DNA of 64,000 nt, taken from contig NC_092316.1 in the NCBI RefSeq assembly GCF_036785885.1, positions 50,911,001 to 50,975,000 of the forward strand, in the 5' to 3' direction. Source of the DNA: Coffea arabica (Eukaryota > Streptophyta > Magnoliopsida > Gentianales > Rubiaceae). The position numbers and the translations under genes were made by a program. The notes under the pieces are model-generated. The model ran no database searches. It was not told the origin of the DNA and saw nothing but the letters and a program-made list of their open reading frames with translations. This document shows, piece by piece, positions 1 to 10,178 of the stretch (the first letter of the stretch is position 1; each line of letters starts with the position of its first letter).

Positions 1-200
1 TCTTGCCTTCTTCTTTTGGATTGAACCATCTGGATTCATCTTAACTTTGTAAATCCACTTGACACCAATGACCTCCTTGTCTCGAGGCTTTTCAACTAGC
101 TTCCAAGTCTCATTTTTCTCAATTGCATAAATCTCATCTTCCATTGCCTTTCTCCAATCCTTTTCTGCATATGCTTCTTCAAAATTTTCTGGTTGAAGAA
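1..200 (-). pseudogene. Copia reverse transcriptase, N-terminal part (cut by window edge)
   Basis: The reverse complement translates to the entry of the Copia RT domain (RVT_2 family). It contains WRKAMEDEIYAIEKNETWKL, then VKWIYKVKMNPDGS. These are the conserved blocks in which the polyprotein passes from the integrase-RT linker into the polymerase. The catalytic YVDD motif would lie outside the window. It joins the linker copy at about 201-424. Confidence 0.9.
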
Positions 201-424
201 TGCAAAAGTTGCATCTTGCATAAACATCACTTAAACTCCTCATTTTCATTGGAGTTGTGTTTGGAGAACTCCAACTCGAACTTGAATCTGGAGATGATGG
301 TGGACTGCTTGTTGGTGTTGAATCATCACCATTTTCTTCTTCATTTGTTGAATTTTCTTCTTCTTTATGATGGCAAACACCCTGCTTCACAATCTTTTTT
401 TCATCCCAATTCATACCCCAAAAC

Positions 425-975
425 CAGAAAATTTTTTGAGAGATTTCTAACTACAAGATGGCCAATCATACTAGTGTTGGTCTTCCAATTCCCATATTCT
501 CCGGTGAGCACTATGATCATTGGTTCGTAAAAATGAGAACAATTTTTAGATCACAAGATTTGTGGGAATATGTTGAGAATGGCTATAGAGAACCAAAATG
601 TGAAGAAGGATGCAAAAGTTGCATCTTGCATAAACATCACTTAAACTCCTCATTTTCATTGGAGTTGTGTTTGGAGAACTCCAACTCGAACTTGAATCTG
701 GAGATGATGGTGGACTGCTTGTTGGTGTTGAATCATCACCTTTTTCTTCTTCATTTGTTGAATTTTCTTCTTCTTTATGATGGCAAACACCCTGCTTCAC
801 AATCTTTTTCTCATCCCAATTCCAAGCAGCATTTTCATCAAATACAACATCTCACCAATCAAGAATTAAAGGCACTTAAAGAGCATAGGTAGAAGTCCTA
901 CAAAGGCCGTGTGGAATCAAACTCCAATTGAAGCATGGAGTGGAAGGAAACCATCAGTGAAACACTTGAAGGTTT
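425..975. repeat. Scrambled patch with inverted and duplicated pieces of the same Copia family
   Basis: Four pieces are stitched together. 430-605 is plus-strand gag leader and gag start, the inverse of about 3300-3486. 609-845 is a second copy of the minus-strand linker seen at about 199-425. 846-888 is plus-strand gag again, the inverse of about 3246-3290. 889-973 is plus-strand integrase, the inverse of about 1326-1408. A third linker copy then starts at about 974 and runs into the colinear element. The joins fall at short shared motifs: TTC near 427, GAAG near 606, a TCTC/ACCAAT match near 850, ATAG near 889 and TTTT near 975. This fits template switching or microhomology repair rather than simple inversion. 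Confidence 0.85.
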
Positions 976-1381
976 TCATTGGAGTTGTGTTTGGAGAACT
1001 CCAACTCGAACTTGAATCTGGAGATGATGGTGGACTGCTTGTTGGTGTTGAATCATCACCATTTTCTTCTTCATTTGTTGAATTTTCTTCTTCTTTATGA
1101 TGGCAAACACCCTGCTTCACAATCTTTTTCTCATCCCAATTCCAAGCAGCATTTTCATCAAATACAACATCTCGACCAATAATGATTTTGTTAGTCTTCA
1201 AATTAAACAATCTATAACCTTTAGACTTGGAGCTATAACCAACAAAAATACATTTTTCACTTACTTCATCAAGCTTGTACCTCTTTTGTTTTGGAATTTG
1301 AGCATAGCAAATGCTCCCAAAAACCTTCAAGTGTTTCACTGATGGTTTCCTTCCACTCCATGCTTCAATTGGAGTTTGATT
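917..1381 (-). pseudogene. Copia integrase C-terminus and integrase-RT linker
   Basis: This continues the 1382-3439 frame past a TGA at about 1381. In the inverted scrap at 889-973 the same codon is TGG (KAVWNQTP), so the stop is a nonsense change in this copy. Visible blocks are HLKVFGSICYAQIP and KCIFVGYSSKSKGYRLF, which are typical of the region after the Copia integrase core, then an acidic and Ser/Pro-rich linker. The reading frame runs artificially into the scrambled patch at its left end. The linker is present in three copies (about 199-425, 609-845 and 974-1180). Confidence 0.85.
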
Positions 1382-3439
1382 TCACACGGCCTTTGTAGGA
1401 CTTCTATTGAGCAAATACACAGCTGTATAAACGGCTTCAGCCCAAAAATCCTTTGGCAACCCTTTGTCATGTAACATGGATTTTGCCATCTCCATCACAG
1501 TTTGGTTCTTTCTTTCCGAGACTCCATTTTGTTGTGGTGTATAGCCAACGGTCAGCTGCCTCTCCAAACCTTCATCTTCACAAAATTTTTGGACTGCATT
1601 TGACGTGTACTCCTTACCACGATCACTCCTCAACTTCTTGATGTAACAGCCACTTTGTTTCTCAACAAGACTTTTAAACTTCTTGAAAATTGAAAGCACC
1701 TCGGATTTTTCTTTCATGAAATAGACCCAAGTCATTCTTGAAAAATCATCAATGAAAAGGATGAAATACTTGTTACCTCCATGAGAAGTTGTCTTCATGG
1801 GCCCACAAATATCCGTATGAATCAGCTCCAAGATCTTCTTGGCTCGCCATGCAGCTTCTTTAGGAAATGGTTGCCGGTGTTGTTTGCCAGGTGCACAACC
1901 TTCACAAACTTCATGTTTCTCCTCAATTCTTGGTAAACCATATGCCATCCCTCTTTGTTGAAGCACTTTGAGGCTATGAAGATTCAAATGGCCATACCTC
2001 TTGCGCCACAACCATGAATCTTCATTGACATTTACTTTCAAGGCTTGATTTTCACTATAATTGAATTTGATTGGAAAGCTTCGATTTGCTTGCATTTGGA
2101 TTTTCATCACAAGCTGTCTACCATTCTTTTTGTCATAGATGCAGCACTCATGATCATCAAAGTTAAGTGCATATTTATGCTCAAGAAGCTGTCCAAGACT
2201 CAATAAATTTTGGTCTAAATCAGGAACAAACAAAACATCACAAATGAACTTCATACCTTGCTTGGTTTGGACACCAATTGTTCCCAATCCTTGTGCTTGA
2301 ACTATGACTCCATTGCCCATCTTCACTTCAGTCTTTATAGATTCATCCAAGTCAATAAAAATGGATCTATCTCTTGTCATATGATTGCTACAACCGCTGT
2401 CAAGGTACCACATATTGTTCTTGACTTCAGTGGCTGTGTGACAAGCGTAGAATAAGTTTCCTTCTCCTTGCTTGTCTTCTGAAAATTGTGCTTGGTGATT
2501 GGTCTTGAATCTGCAATCCTTCTCAATATGACCAAACCTCTTGCAATAGTAGCACTTTGGTTTGTCTTTATGCCAACAGTCTTTCTCAAGATGGTTGGTC
2601 TTACCACAATAGCTGCAAGATTGTGAATTTTCAGCATTAAGGCCTCTTTGAAGGTTGTTTCTTCCTCTTCCTCTTGAATTTTTGCCTCTGCCTCTTCCAC
2701 GGCCATATCTACCTCCTCTTTGTGAGTCTCCACCTCTTTGGTAGTTGCAAGATGGCTCTCGTTCATTGGTTTTGGGGGTGACATTCAGCTTTGATTGGAA
2801 TGCACTTTCAACAGATTTTTCAGCATGTCTAGCCAATCTTCTCTCATGAGCTTTCAATGATCCCATCAACTCTTGAACACTCATTGAAGAAATATCTTTT
2901 GTCTCCTCAATTATGGATACCATTGGATCAAATTTTGGAGGCAAACTAACAAGAATTTTTTCAACAATTCTGCTATCACTAATTTCTTCACCAAAGGTTT
3001 TCATTTCATTTACAATTTTGGTGATTTTTGTGTAGTAATTTTGAATACTTTCATCATCACCCATCTTCAAATTTTCAAGATCTCTTCTAAGAGTTTGAAG
3101 AGTAACATTCTTTACCTTAAGATTTCCTTGAAACTCCTTTTGTAGAATCTCCCATGCTTCCTTGGCATGATCAGCTCCCATGATTCTTGAAAAAATATCT
3201 GAACTCACACCTTGCTGGATGTGTGAAAGAGCCTTTGCATCCTTCTTCCTATGCTCTTTAAGTGCCTTTAATTCTTGATTGGTGAGACCTTCTTCACTTT
3301 CTGGTTCTCTATAGCCATTCTCAACATATTCCCACAAATCTTGTGATCTAAAAATTGTTCTCATTTTTACGAACCAATGATCATAGTGCTCACCGGAGAA
3401 TATGGGAATTGGAAGACCATCACTAGTATGATTGGCCAT
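1382..3439 (-). CDS. Copia gag-protease-integrase polyprotein (truncated by a nonsense codon)
   Basis: The frame is 685 codons from ATG 3439. Residues 1-210 form a Copia gag domain (UBN2/DUF4219-like, opening with GLPIPIFSGEHYDHWFVKMR). An Arg/Gly-rich stretch and two zinc knuckles follow: CSYCGKTNHLEKDC and CYYCKRFGHIEKDC (CX2CX4HX4C). The protease motif is WYLDSGCSNHM, with the catalytic Asp intact. The GAG-pre-integrase zinc-binding region follows (GHLNLHSL, then CEGCAPGKQ). The integrase core shows the D-D-E residues in IHTDICGPM, LRSDRGKEY and TPQQNGVSERKN. Translation stops after SPTKAV because a conserved Trp codon is TGA. The product would lack RT and RNase H, so at most it could supply gag-like protein. 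Confidence 0.9.
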   Translation of the reverse strand: MANHTSDGLPIPIFSGEHYDHWFVKMRTIFRSQDLWEYVENGYREPESEEGLTNQELKALKEHRKKDAKALSHIQQGVSSDIFSRIMGADHAKEAWEILQKEFQGNLKVKNVTLQTLRRDLENLKMGDDESIQNYYTKITKIVNEMKTFGEEISDSRIVEKILVSLPPKFDPMVSIIEETKDISSMSVQELMGSLKAHERRLARHAEKSVESAFQSKLNVTPKTNEREPSCNYQRGGDSQRGGRYGRGRGRGKNSRGRGRNNLQRGLNAENSQSCSYCGKTNHLEKDCWHKDKPKCYYCKRFGHIEKDCRFKTNHQAQFSEDKQGEGNLFYACHTATEVKNNMWYLDSGCSNHMTRDRSIFIDLDESIKTEVKMGNGVIVQAQGLGTIGVQTKQGMKFICDVLFVPDLDQNLLSLGQLLEHKYALNFDDHECCIYDKKNGRQLVMKIQMQANRSFPIKFNYSENQALKVNVNEDSWLWRKRYGHLNLHSLKVLQQRGMAYGLPRIEEKHEVCEGCAPGKQHRQPFPKEAAWRAKKILELIHTDICGPMKTTSHGGNKYFILFIDDFSRMTWVYFMKEKSEVLSIFKKFKSLVEKQSGCYIKKLRSDRGKEYTSNAVQKFCEDEGLERQLTVGYTPQQNGVSERKNQTVMEMAKSMLHDKGLPKDFWAEAVYTAVYLLNRSPTKAV

Positions 3440-3506
3440 CTTGTAATTAGAAATCTCTCAAAAAATTTTCTGGTTTTGGGGTATGAACTAAGGCAATGAA
3501 ACCTTA

Positions 3507-3518
3507 GCTCTGATACCA
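3507..3518 (-). other. Primer binding site (initiator Met tRNA type)
   Basis: The minus strand reads TGGTATCAGAGC, three bases inside the LTR edge. It is complementary to the 3' end of initiator methionine tRNA, the usual primer of plant Copia elements. It fixes both the element strand and the LTR boundary. Confidence 0.92.
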
Positions 3519-3521
3519 ATC

Positions 3522-3922
3522 TGTTGGATATTAGGCCAAGAATTGAGAGGAATATTTGGAGACAAGGGTGGCTTCAATTGTTCTTTTCTTTTATTTCTTT
3601 CACACTCTTATATTGGTTTGGAGTTTACAAGGTCTATTTATGATCATTCTAGATACATAGAGAAATGTTCCAACCATCCCACCAACTCTCTTAATTTCCA
3701 TCATTCTAGAGAATATTGCAACTATCTAGAAAACTTTCCAACTACCCCATTAATCAAGCTAATTGATTTAGCACATTATTCAACAAATAAGCTCAAGAAT
3801 ACTTTCCTTTTGATGTACAAAGGTGAAGATTATGAACCTTTATGCTTACGTGAAGTTTGTGAAGGTTATGAACATTTATGCTTATGTATAAAGGTGAAGG
3901 TGAAGGCTATGAACCTTTAACA
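3522..3922 (-). repeat. Copia 5' LTR, 401 bp
   Basis: It is bounded by TGTT and AACA (minus strand starts TGTTAAAGG and ends CCAACA). The inner end lies three bases from the primer site, and the outer end is exactly where the LINE relic resumes. It contains an internal short duplication (two versions of AAGGTTATGAACATTTATGC around 3825-3915). The outer 137 bp are repeated at 38832-38968. The partner LTR and target duplication lie outside the window. Confidence 0.88.
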
Positions 3923-4783
3923 CCTTCTCTTTATGCTTGGTTGACAAGGATAGCTTGAATCACATCTTTCCTCATTGCCCTCTAGCAGTGCAGGTTTGGG
4001 CTCTGTGTTATCTTTACAGCAAGCTACATCTAGATAGGCCCCAAGTTTTTTCTTCTTGATTTCCTTCCCTTCTCCTTTTCCTGCCTGCGTCAGACATGGA
4101 ACTTGTTGCTACTATTTTGTGGAGTTTATGGAATAACAGGAATGGGAAAATATTTGAAGGGACTTCTAAAGATCAACTTTCGCTAGTCTCTTTAGCAACT
4201 AGCTTTTGGAAAGATTACCAAGAAGCCGTCCAGAGTTCGCTACATGGTTCTCCTGTACCTACTTCAGCCCCTACATTTTTTAAAGGCCAACTTTGATGGA
4301 AGGAGTTTTTCAAAACGAAGGCTGCTGTGGCATTGGAGTAGTTATTAGAGATAATTCTCGTAATTTCATAGCTAGACTGACAAGCCAAGTTGATGGTGTT
4401 TTATCAGTAAAGGCTACAGGAGCTTTAGCTGCTAAAACTGCATTTCATGTCCTACTTCAGCTTCAAGCTACGGATATTATCCTCAAGGGTGATTCTCAAG
4501 CAATCATTGAGAGCATTATTTCATTGGAGGATGATCAATTTGAGATTGGTCCAGTTTTTAGATGGTACTTCTTGTACTCTAGTTCATTTTGTCACTTGGG
4601 AAGCCAATTGGATCCCAAGAACTTAACAAATGTTATGCATATAGCTGTTGGCTTGTCATGCAAAACATATGAGCTAAATGCTTCTAGGTGGGATTCTACT
4701 CCCCCAGACTTTTGTTATTTTCGCTCTTAATGTGGACATTAGTTGATAATAAAATCTATGGTTCTTTATCAAAAGAAAAAAAA
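3923..4783 (+). pseudogene. LINE 3' relic: zf-RVT and RNase H domains (block 1)
   Basis: Plus-strand translation starts in a zf-RVT-like segment (DSLNHIFPHCPLAVQVWAL). After a stop comes the typical ILWSLWNNRNGKIFEG linker, then an RNase H (RVT_3) domain with GIGVVIRDNSRNFIARLT and ILKGDSQAIIES. One extra A near 4299 shifts the frame just before the first catalytic Asp; the block 2 copy reads FDGGVFQNEG without the shift. The second acidic residue is not apparent (GALAAKTAF where the family has an AEALA-like motif). It ends with an AATAAAA and A-rich tail at about 4749-4783. It is a dead LINE remnant into which the Copia inserted. Confidence 0.8.
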
Positions 4784-5995
<1,212 letters not shown>

Positions 5996-6352
5996 GCTTT
6001 CTTTCTACTTCAACATTTATAGATAAATTTTTCTCAACGTTTGAATTTCGTAGTATTTTCTTTCTAATAGTTTTTACTAAGTTAAAATGTAACACGATAT
6101 TTTTAATTTTTCTTTTAGAAAAACACAAAAAGCCTCTAAAAAAAGATCCCGTGCAACTGCTATACTACCATCAAATCCACCACTTGGATTTTTACACACA
6201 CTAATTTATGATGATAAAAATGCAACTTTCGCAAATTCAATGATATTTATCCCTGCTGATCTAAGTATTTGTTGTGATAAATGTCCTTTGATTTCTTTTG
6301 AGGTGGTTGGTGGGTTGGAGGTTTTTTTTTGTGAAATTTTGGATTAATTATT

Positions 6353-6388
<36 letters not shown>

Positions 6389-6978
6389 AGCGATATATAC
6401 ACTATGACACAGTCACATATAGAGTCAGAATCAATGTGTATGACATGCATGGGAAAATTGTGTTATTTCAATTAAAAAATAATAAGTAAATCCAAGAAAA
6501 TAGTGAGAATGGGAGGGTAGACATCGAGTTGGAAAGATGAACAAAATTTGCTTTAAATGAAAAAACTGGCCATGTGAGAATAGACATCATGGCAAGAAGA
6601 ACAAAATTTGCTTCAATTGCGTGATGACAAAAGCAGTCGAGGAAAAGATGGATAACCATTGAAGATCGGTGAGATGAGCTAGTTATAAATTAACTCTATT
6701 GAAGCAGATTCCAAGGATGATTTCTTACATATATCCAAGTCTCTCAATCTACGGTGGGTTATAGATCCAAGTGGTACATTCTTGTACATTGATTGATCTT
6801 ACAAATTCTTTTTTTACATGCAACTATAATACATTTGTAAGGAAATGATCCTAGGCGTAATTTAAGTTGTGCAAAACACTCAAGACTTTAAAATTTTTGT
6901 GATAGCACCATTGACACCATAATTTTAGTAGTTATCGACACATACGAATGTTTAAATTGTTATTTGTGTTGTCTAATA
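5996..6978. other. Kelch-unit leading spacer with CT/CA microsatellite
   Basis: AT-rich sequence found at the start of every unit (15714, 27110, 41710, 49600 and 63170). It contains a (CT)8 tract at 6355-6370 joined to (CA)9 at 6371-6388. Around 6530-6640 two similar 25-bp pieces (AGAACAAAATTTGCTT cores) lie about 68 bp apart. Their plus-strand translation faintly resembles a zinc knuckle (CFK-stop, then TGHVRID), but it is broken in each copy I read. No gene is supported. Confidence 0.6.
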
Positions 6979-7240
6979 TCTATATCTATATTATATATAA
7001 AAGGAGAGGAGAGGTTTGGTGTAAACATTTTGTGTTACTTTATGTTATACCAAAAGCACCCTTTAAAATTAGTTTTCAAACTATTCACATTCATCTTTTT
7101 TTTCCAACATAATTTCAATACAATAACTTCTTCCAATGTCAAACTATTCAGATTCTCTCTTTTTCTCGATCATAATCTCAAATACAATAAATTGCTCTAA
7201 ACAATTGTAATTACAGATTTTCCAAATAAACAAATACACA

Positions 7241-7248
7241 TGTACCAT
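7241..7248. repeat. Left target-site duplication of the 7249-9271 LINE
   Basis: TGTACCAT at 7241-7248 is repeated at 9272-9279. The uninterrupted site in units B, C and D reads GTACCATGAAATGTAATAAC once. Confidence 0.9.
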
Positions 7249-9271
7249 TTTTTTTTTATTAAAACGTTGTTTTATTGCATTGCTAAAAGGCAGAGAACAA
7301 AGAGATACAAGCTACATCTGTCTCCAAGAGAGCTATACCCTCCCACCTTAGGAATGAACAGAAGGGGTTCCCCTACCATCCAAAAGCATAGTAGCTCTAA
7401 CCTCCCGCGGGAGTTGCTGGATCGACGTGCTGTAAAAATCATCCTGGAGAGCCATCGTTGCCAACTTATCCGCTGCGGCATTCGCCTCTCAAAATATGTG
7501 CCTAGCTGTGGCATTGAAGTTCTGAAGCAGGGCCCGAATCTGCCGTAACATGTTACATAACAGCCATTTTGCCAAGGCCCCTGAGTCCTGCAAATGAACG
7601 AGTCCCGCCGAATCCGCCTCCACCAATAACCGCGGAACCCGAACTTTGGTACAGAAGAGTAAACCCTGCAGCAATGCCTTACTCTCAGCAGTTAGTACAT
7701 CGACCTCCCCGAACTTTATAGAACACAAAGATCAACCTACCCTTATAATCCCGCAACACGCCTCCCCCTGATACCTTCTCTCGTGTCATACTGGTATCCG
7801 TATTTAGCTTGACCGCACCCTCTAATGGTGGCAATCGCAAGGTCACCAAGCGCCTCGCCACTTGTGGCTTGCAGATAGCTAGACGAGCCCATGGGTCCTC
7901 CGAGTCACCCTTGAAATGCGCTATGGAAAAGACTTTCGCCCTCCCTAATTGTTCCACCACACTTCCTACTGCCCAAATTATCTCCAATGGATCCATCCTA
8001 ACTCCCTCAAATCGTGCCTTATTTCGGGTTTGCCATATGCACCATAACACTAAACATGGTGTAACCGCCCGTATATCATTCATCGAGACCGATGATGTAG
8101 ACAAGAACCAAGCTAAACACTCCGCCGAGACCGATTGCGAACTAGTATGAAGGATACCGAATCGTCTGCGAAAGAAGCCCCACACCTGCCCTGCTACCGG
8201 CCCATCCAGAAAAAGATGCTTCAAGGACTCCTCCTGCAAAGAGCAACAGTTACACCGAGATGCTAGCATGATGCCCTGTCTTTGTAGACTCACATCCACC
8301 GGGACCAATTTACGTAGCACTTTCCAAACTAGGACGGAGATTTTGAGCGGAAGTATTCTATTCCATACGAACCTATCCACCAGAGATAGGTTACTTCTTT
8401 GTCGCAGAGCCTCCCACCCATCTTTCATTGTGAAGTGTCCCGATGGAGAGCCCAACCATACCAGCTCATCTTCCTGATCCGGATACAAGGTAATCTCCTG
8501 GACCTGGCGCACCAAACCCAGTGGTAGCCACGCCTGCAACAACCTAGTGTTCTATCCCCCCCCTCTTCAAAGAATTCCGCCACAAGCATGTGCGGCGGGT
8601 CAACCCTACCTAGCATCTCGGCCAGGGGCACCTCTAGCAACCACCTATCATGCCAAAAGTCGGCAAATCCTTTACCCAAGCACCATCAAATCCTCTTCTC
8701 CATAAAATCCCGGACTTGCGCTAGCCGACGCCAGATCCCCGTGGGCCTACTCACTTGCACCTTAGTCGGGTGCCCCCCCTTAATGTATTTCACATGCATG
8801 AACTCCACCCACTTTGACCTATTTTGACACAACTGCCACCACAGTTTGCAAGCGAAGGCCACACTCATGTCCCCAAATAACCTTAACCCTAGACCCTCCT
8901 CTGATGTTGGGAAGCAAACCCTGTCCCAGGATGTCCAATGAATGCCCTTCGAGCCATCCGCTTTGCCCCACAAAAAGGCGTTGCATATTCTACCCAACCT
9001 CTGGAGAATCGCTTTCGGCAGATGAAGAACCTGCAGCAAGTACAGTGGAATAGATGAAAGTACATGACGTAGGAGGATCAACTTACCCCCAGCTGAGAGC
9101 AGCCGAGAGCTCCAATGCGACAGCCGACCCTGTATTTTAGCGATAATCGGATCGAAGAAAGTGTACGCCACCCTGCCCCTGGAGACTAGGCCCCCCAAAT
9201 ATACGAATGGGAGCGTTTACTGTGAAACCGTAGCTTCTCTTGGACCAGAGCCACACTATCCTCCGAGGCCC
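7249..9271 (-). mobile_element. 5'-truncated L1-type LINE (RT tail, zf-RVT, RNase H)
   Basis: A poly-A tail on the minus strand (7249-7258 as T) and an 8-bp target duplication mark a LINE insertion of 2,023 bp, present only in unit A. Going down the minus strand: the RT thumb region at 9198-8686 (LSHWSSRLLSAGGKLILLRH, AFLWGKADGSKGIHWTSWD), a connector at 8679-8425 (GFADFWHDRWL), zf-RVT at 8542 to about 7900 (WNRILPLKISVLVWKVLRKL, LKHLFLDGPVAGQVWGFF, VLWCIWQTRNKARFEG), then RNase H (KLNTDTSMTREKVSGGGVLR; LTAESKALLQGL; LLVEADSAGLVHL) ending near 7489. Frame changes near 8690, 8480 and 7710 break the polyprotein. Endonuclease and the RT catalytic core are absent. Confidence 0.92.
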
Positions 9272-9364
9272 TGTACCATGAAATATAATAACTTAATATG
9301 ATGGAAAAAGTAATCATATATTTTTTAAAATAAACACACACTTAAGGTGTGCCAAAAGCACTAG

Positions 9365-9658
9365 TTTTAAAAAAAGTATGTGATTGCTGACAACATAAGA
9401 AGTGAATAATTTAAATATTCAAGTATATAAGAAATACACAGTTAGGAGAATTGATATTTGAGAATCATCTATAACAGTAAAAGATTTACTATTTTTCTAC
9501 ACAAATTAAAAAAGAAAACGTTTACATGCACACAATAATTTATGTATATAGTAACCTAAATATCATGATTAGCTAAAGTGGAATTTGTAATTTTTATCAC
9601 AATAAGCAATTAGAAATTATAACATCTTAAAATAATATATATAAACTCAATAGAATAG

Positions 9659-9689
<31 letters not shown>

Positions 9690-10178
9690 CACGTGGTATT
9701 AGCCCCAATTATTGAGATGTTCATCTAGCCTCTAATTGCATATATATACCTGCTGATTAAACCACTAAATGTGAACTCGGCAATTGCCAATTAGTGGAAC
9801 TGTGAAGCTTGTTGGTCCTTTAATTAGAAGGAAAAAGGATATGTTTATCACCAGCTTTACCATATTTGAAGGATGACAATATACAAGCAAGAAAATACAT
9901 AGAACAAAAGAAACAACGCAATTTCAACATTTTTACATCAAATTAAGATATTAAAGGAAATCAGAATTGTCTATTTACATAGCATATTCCATTCTGTTTA
10001 ATGAAGTTTTACAATATTTCACAGCTAAAAAATGCACCTGGTGCTCTACATGATTTGTCTATGCCTCTTGAATTTCTTTCAAGCTCTTGACTAGCCAAAA
10101 TTTTTTTTTGAATATCAAATTAACAAGACATTTGAAAGTAAACATGTAAACTCTAAGTTGTTGCGAAATTAGGACACC
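9365..10178. other. 3' flank of K1 with TA microsatellite
   Basis: AT-rich, non-coding, shared by all units. It contains a (TA)13 tract at 9659-9684. The sequence after the stop codon includes AATAAA-like motifs on the minus strand, but I cannot choose a poly-A site. K1 transcripts, if any, would end here. Confidence 0.6.

Larger units (their letters stand above)
1..3922 (-). mobile_element. Ty1/copia LTR retrotransposon, 5' half, interrupted by a scrambled patch; continues off the left edge
   Basis: Reading the minus strand gives, in order: an LTR (3922-3522), a primer binding site (3518-3507), a gag-protease-integrase reading frame (3439-1382), the integrase C-terminus and linker (1381 to about 976), and the start of reverse transcriptase (about 200-1). 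RNase H and the 3' LTR would lie left of position 1. Protease before integrase before RT is the Copia order. Between about 425 and 975 the order breaks down: short plus-strand pieces of gag and integrase alternate with extra copies of the linker. The element inserted into a LINE RNase H relic, which resumes at 3923. It is not autonomous, because it has an in-frame stop at about 1381 and the rearrangement. Confidence 0.93.
6979..9364 (+). mobile_element. Short Helitron-like element of unit A (split by a LINE)
   Basis: The 5' end is A|TCTATATCTATATT, followed by an AAAAGGAGAGGAGAGG stretch. The 3' end is a small hairpin (CACAC-TTAAG-GTGTG, 9337-9351), then nine bases and CTAG|T (9361-9364). TC at the start, CTRR at the end and insertion between A and T are Helitron hallmarks. 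Without the 2-kb LINE it would be about 355 bp and non-coding, like the intact copies in units B, C and D. The stem is short for a Helitron and no helicase is present, so this is a structural call only. Confidence 0.4.

Noticed and set aside
123..1342. Several plus-strand open frames of 60-145 codons near the left edge
   Set aside because: They are antisense to the Copia linker or run through its scrambled scraps; the repeated peptide texts come from the three linker copies.
3507..3518. Sequences complementary to tRNA ends (also 26144-26155 and 36985-37004) as possible tRNA genes
   Set aside because: They are 12-20 bp primer sites next to LTR edges; no cloverleaf can be formed.
6468..6659. 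Conserved hydrophobic 63-codon minus-strand frame, found again at 16166-16384, 31360-31644, 42206-42403 and 49966-50172
   Set aside because: It recurs only because the units are duplicated. Its length and ends vary, it has no known domain, and the opposite strand gives an equally good zinc-knuckle-like reading.
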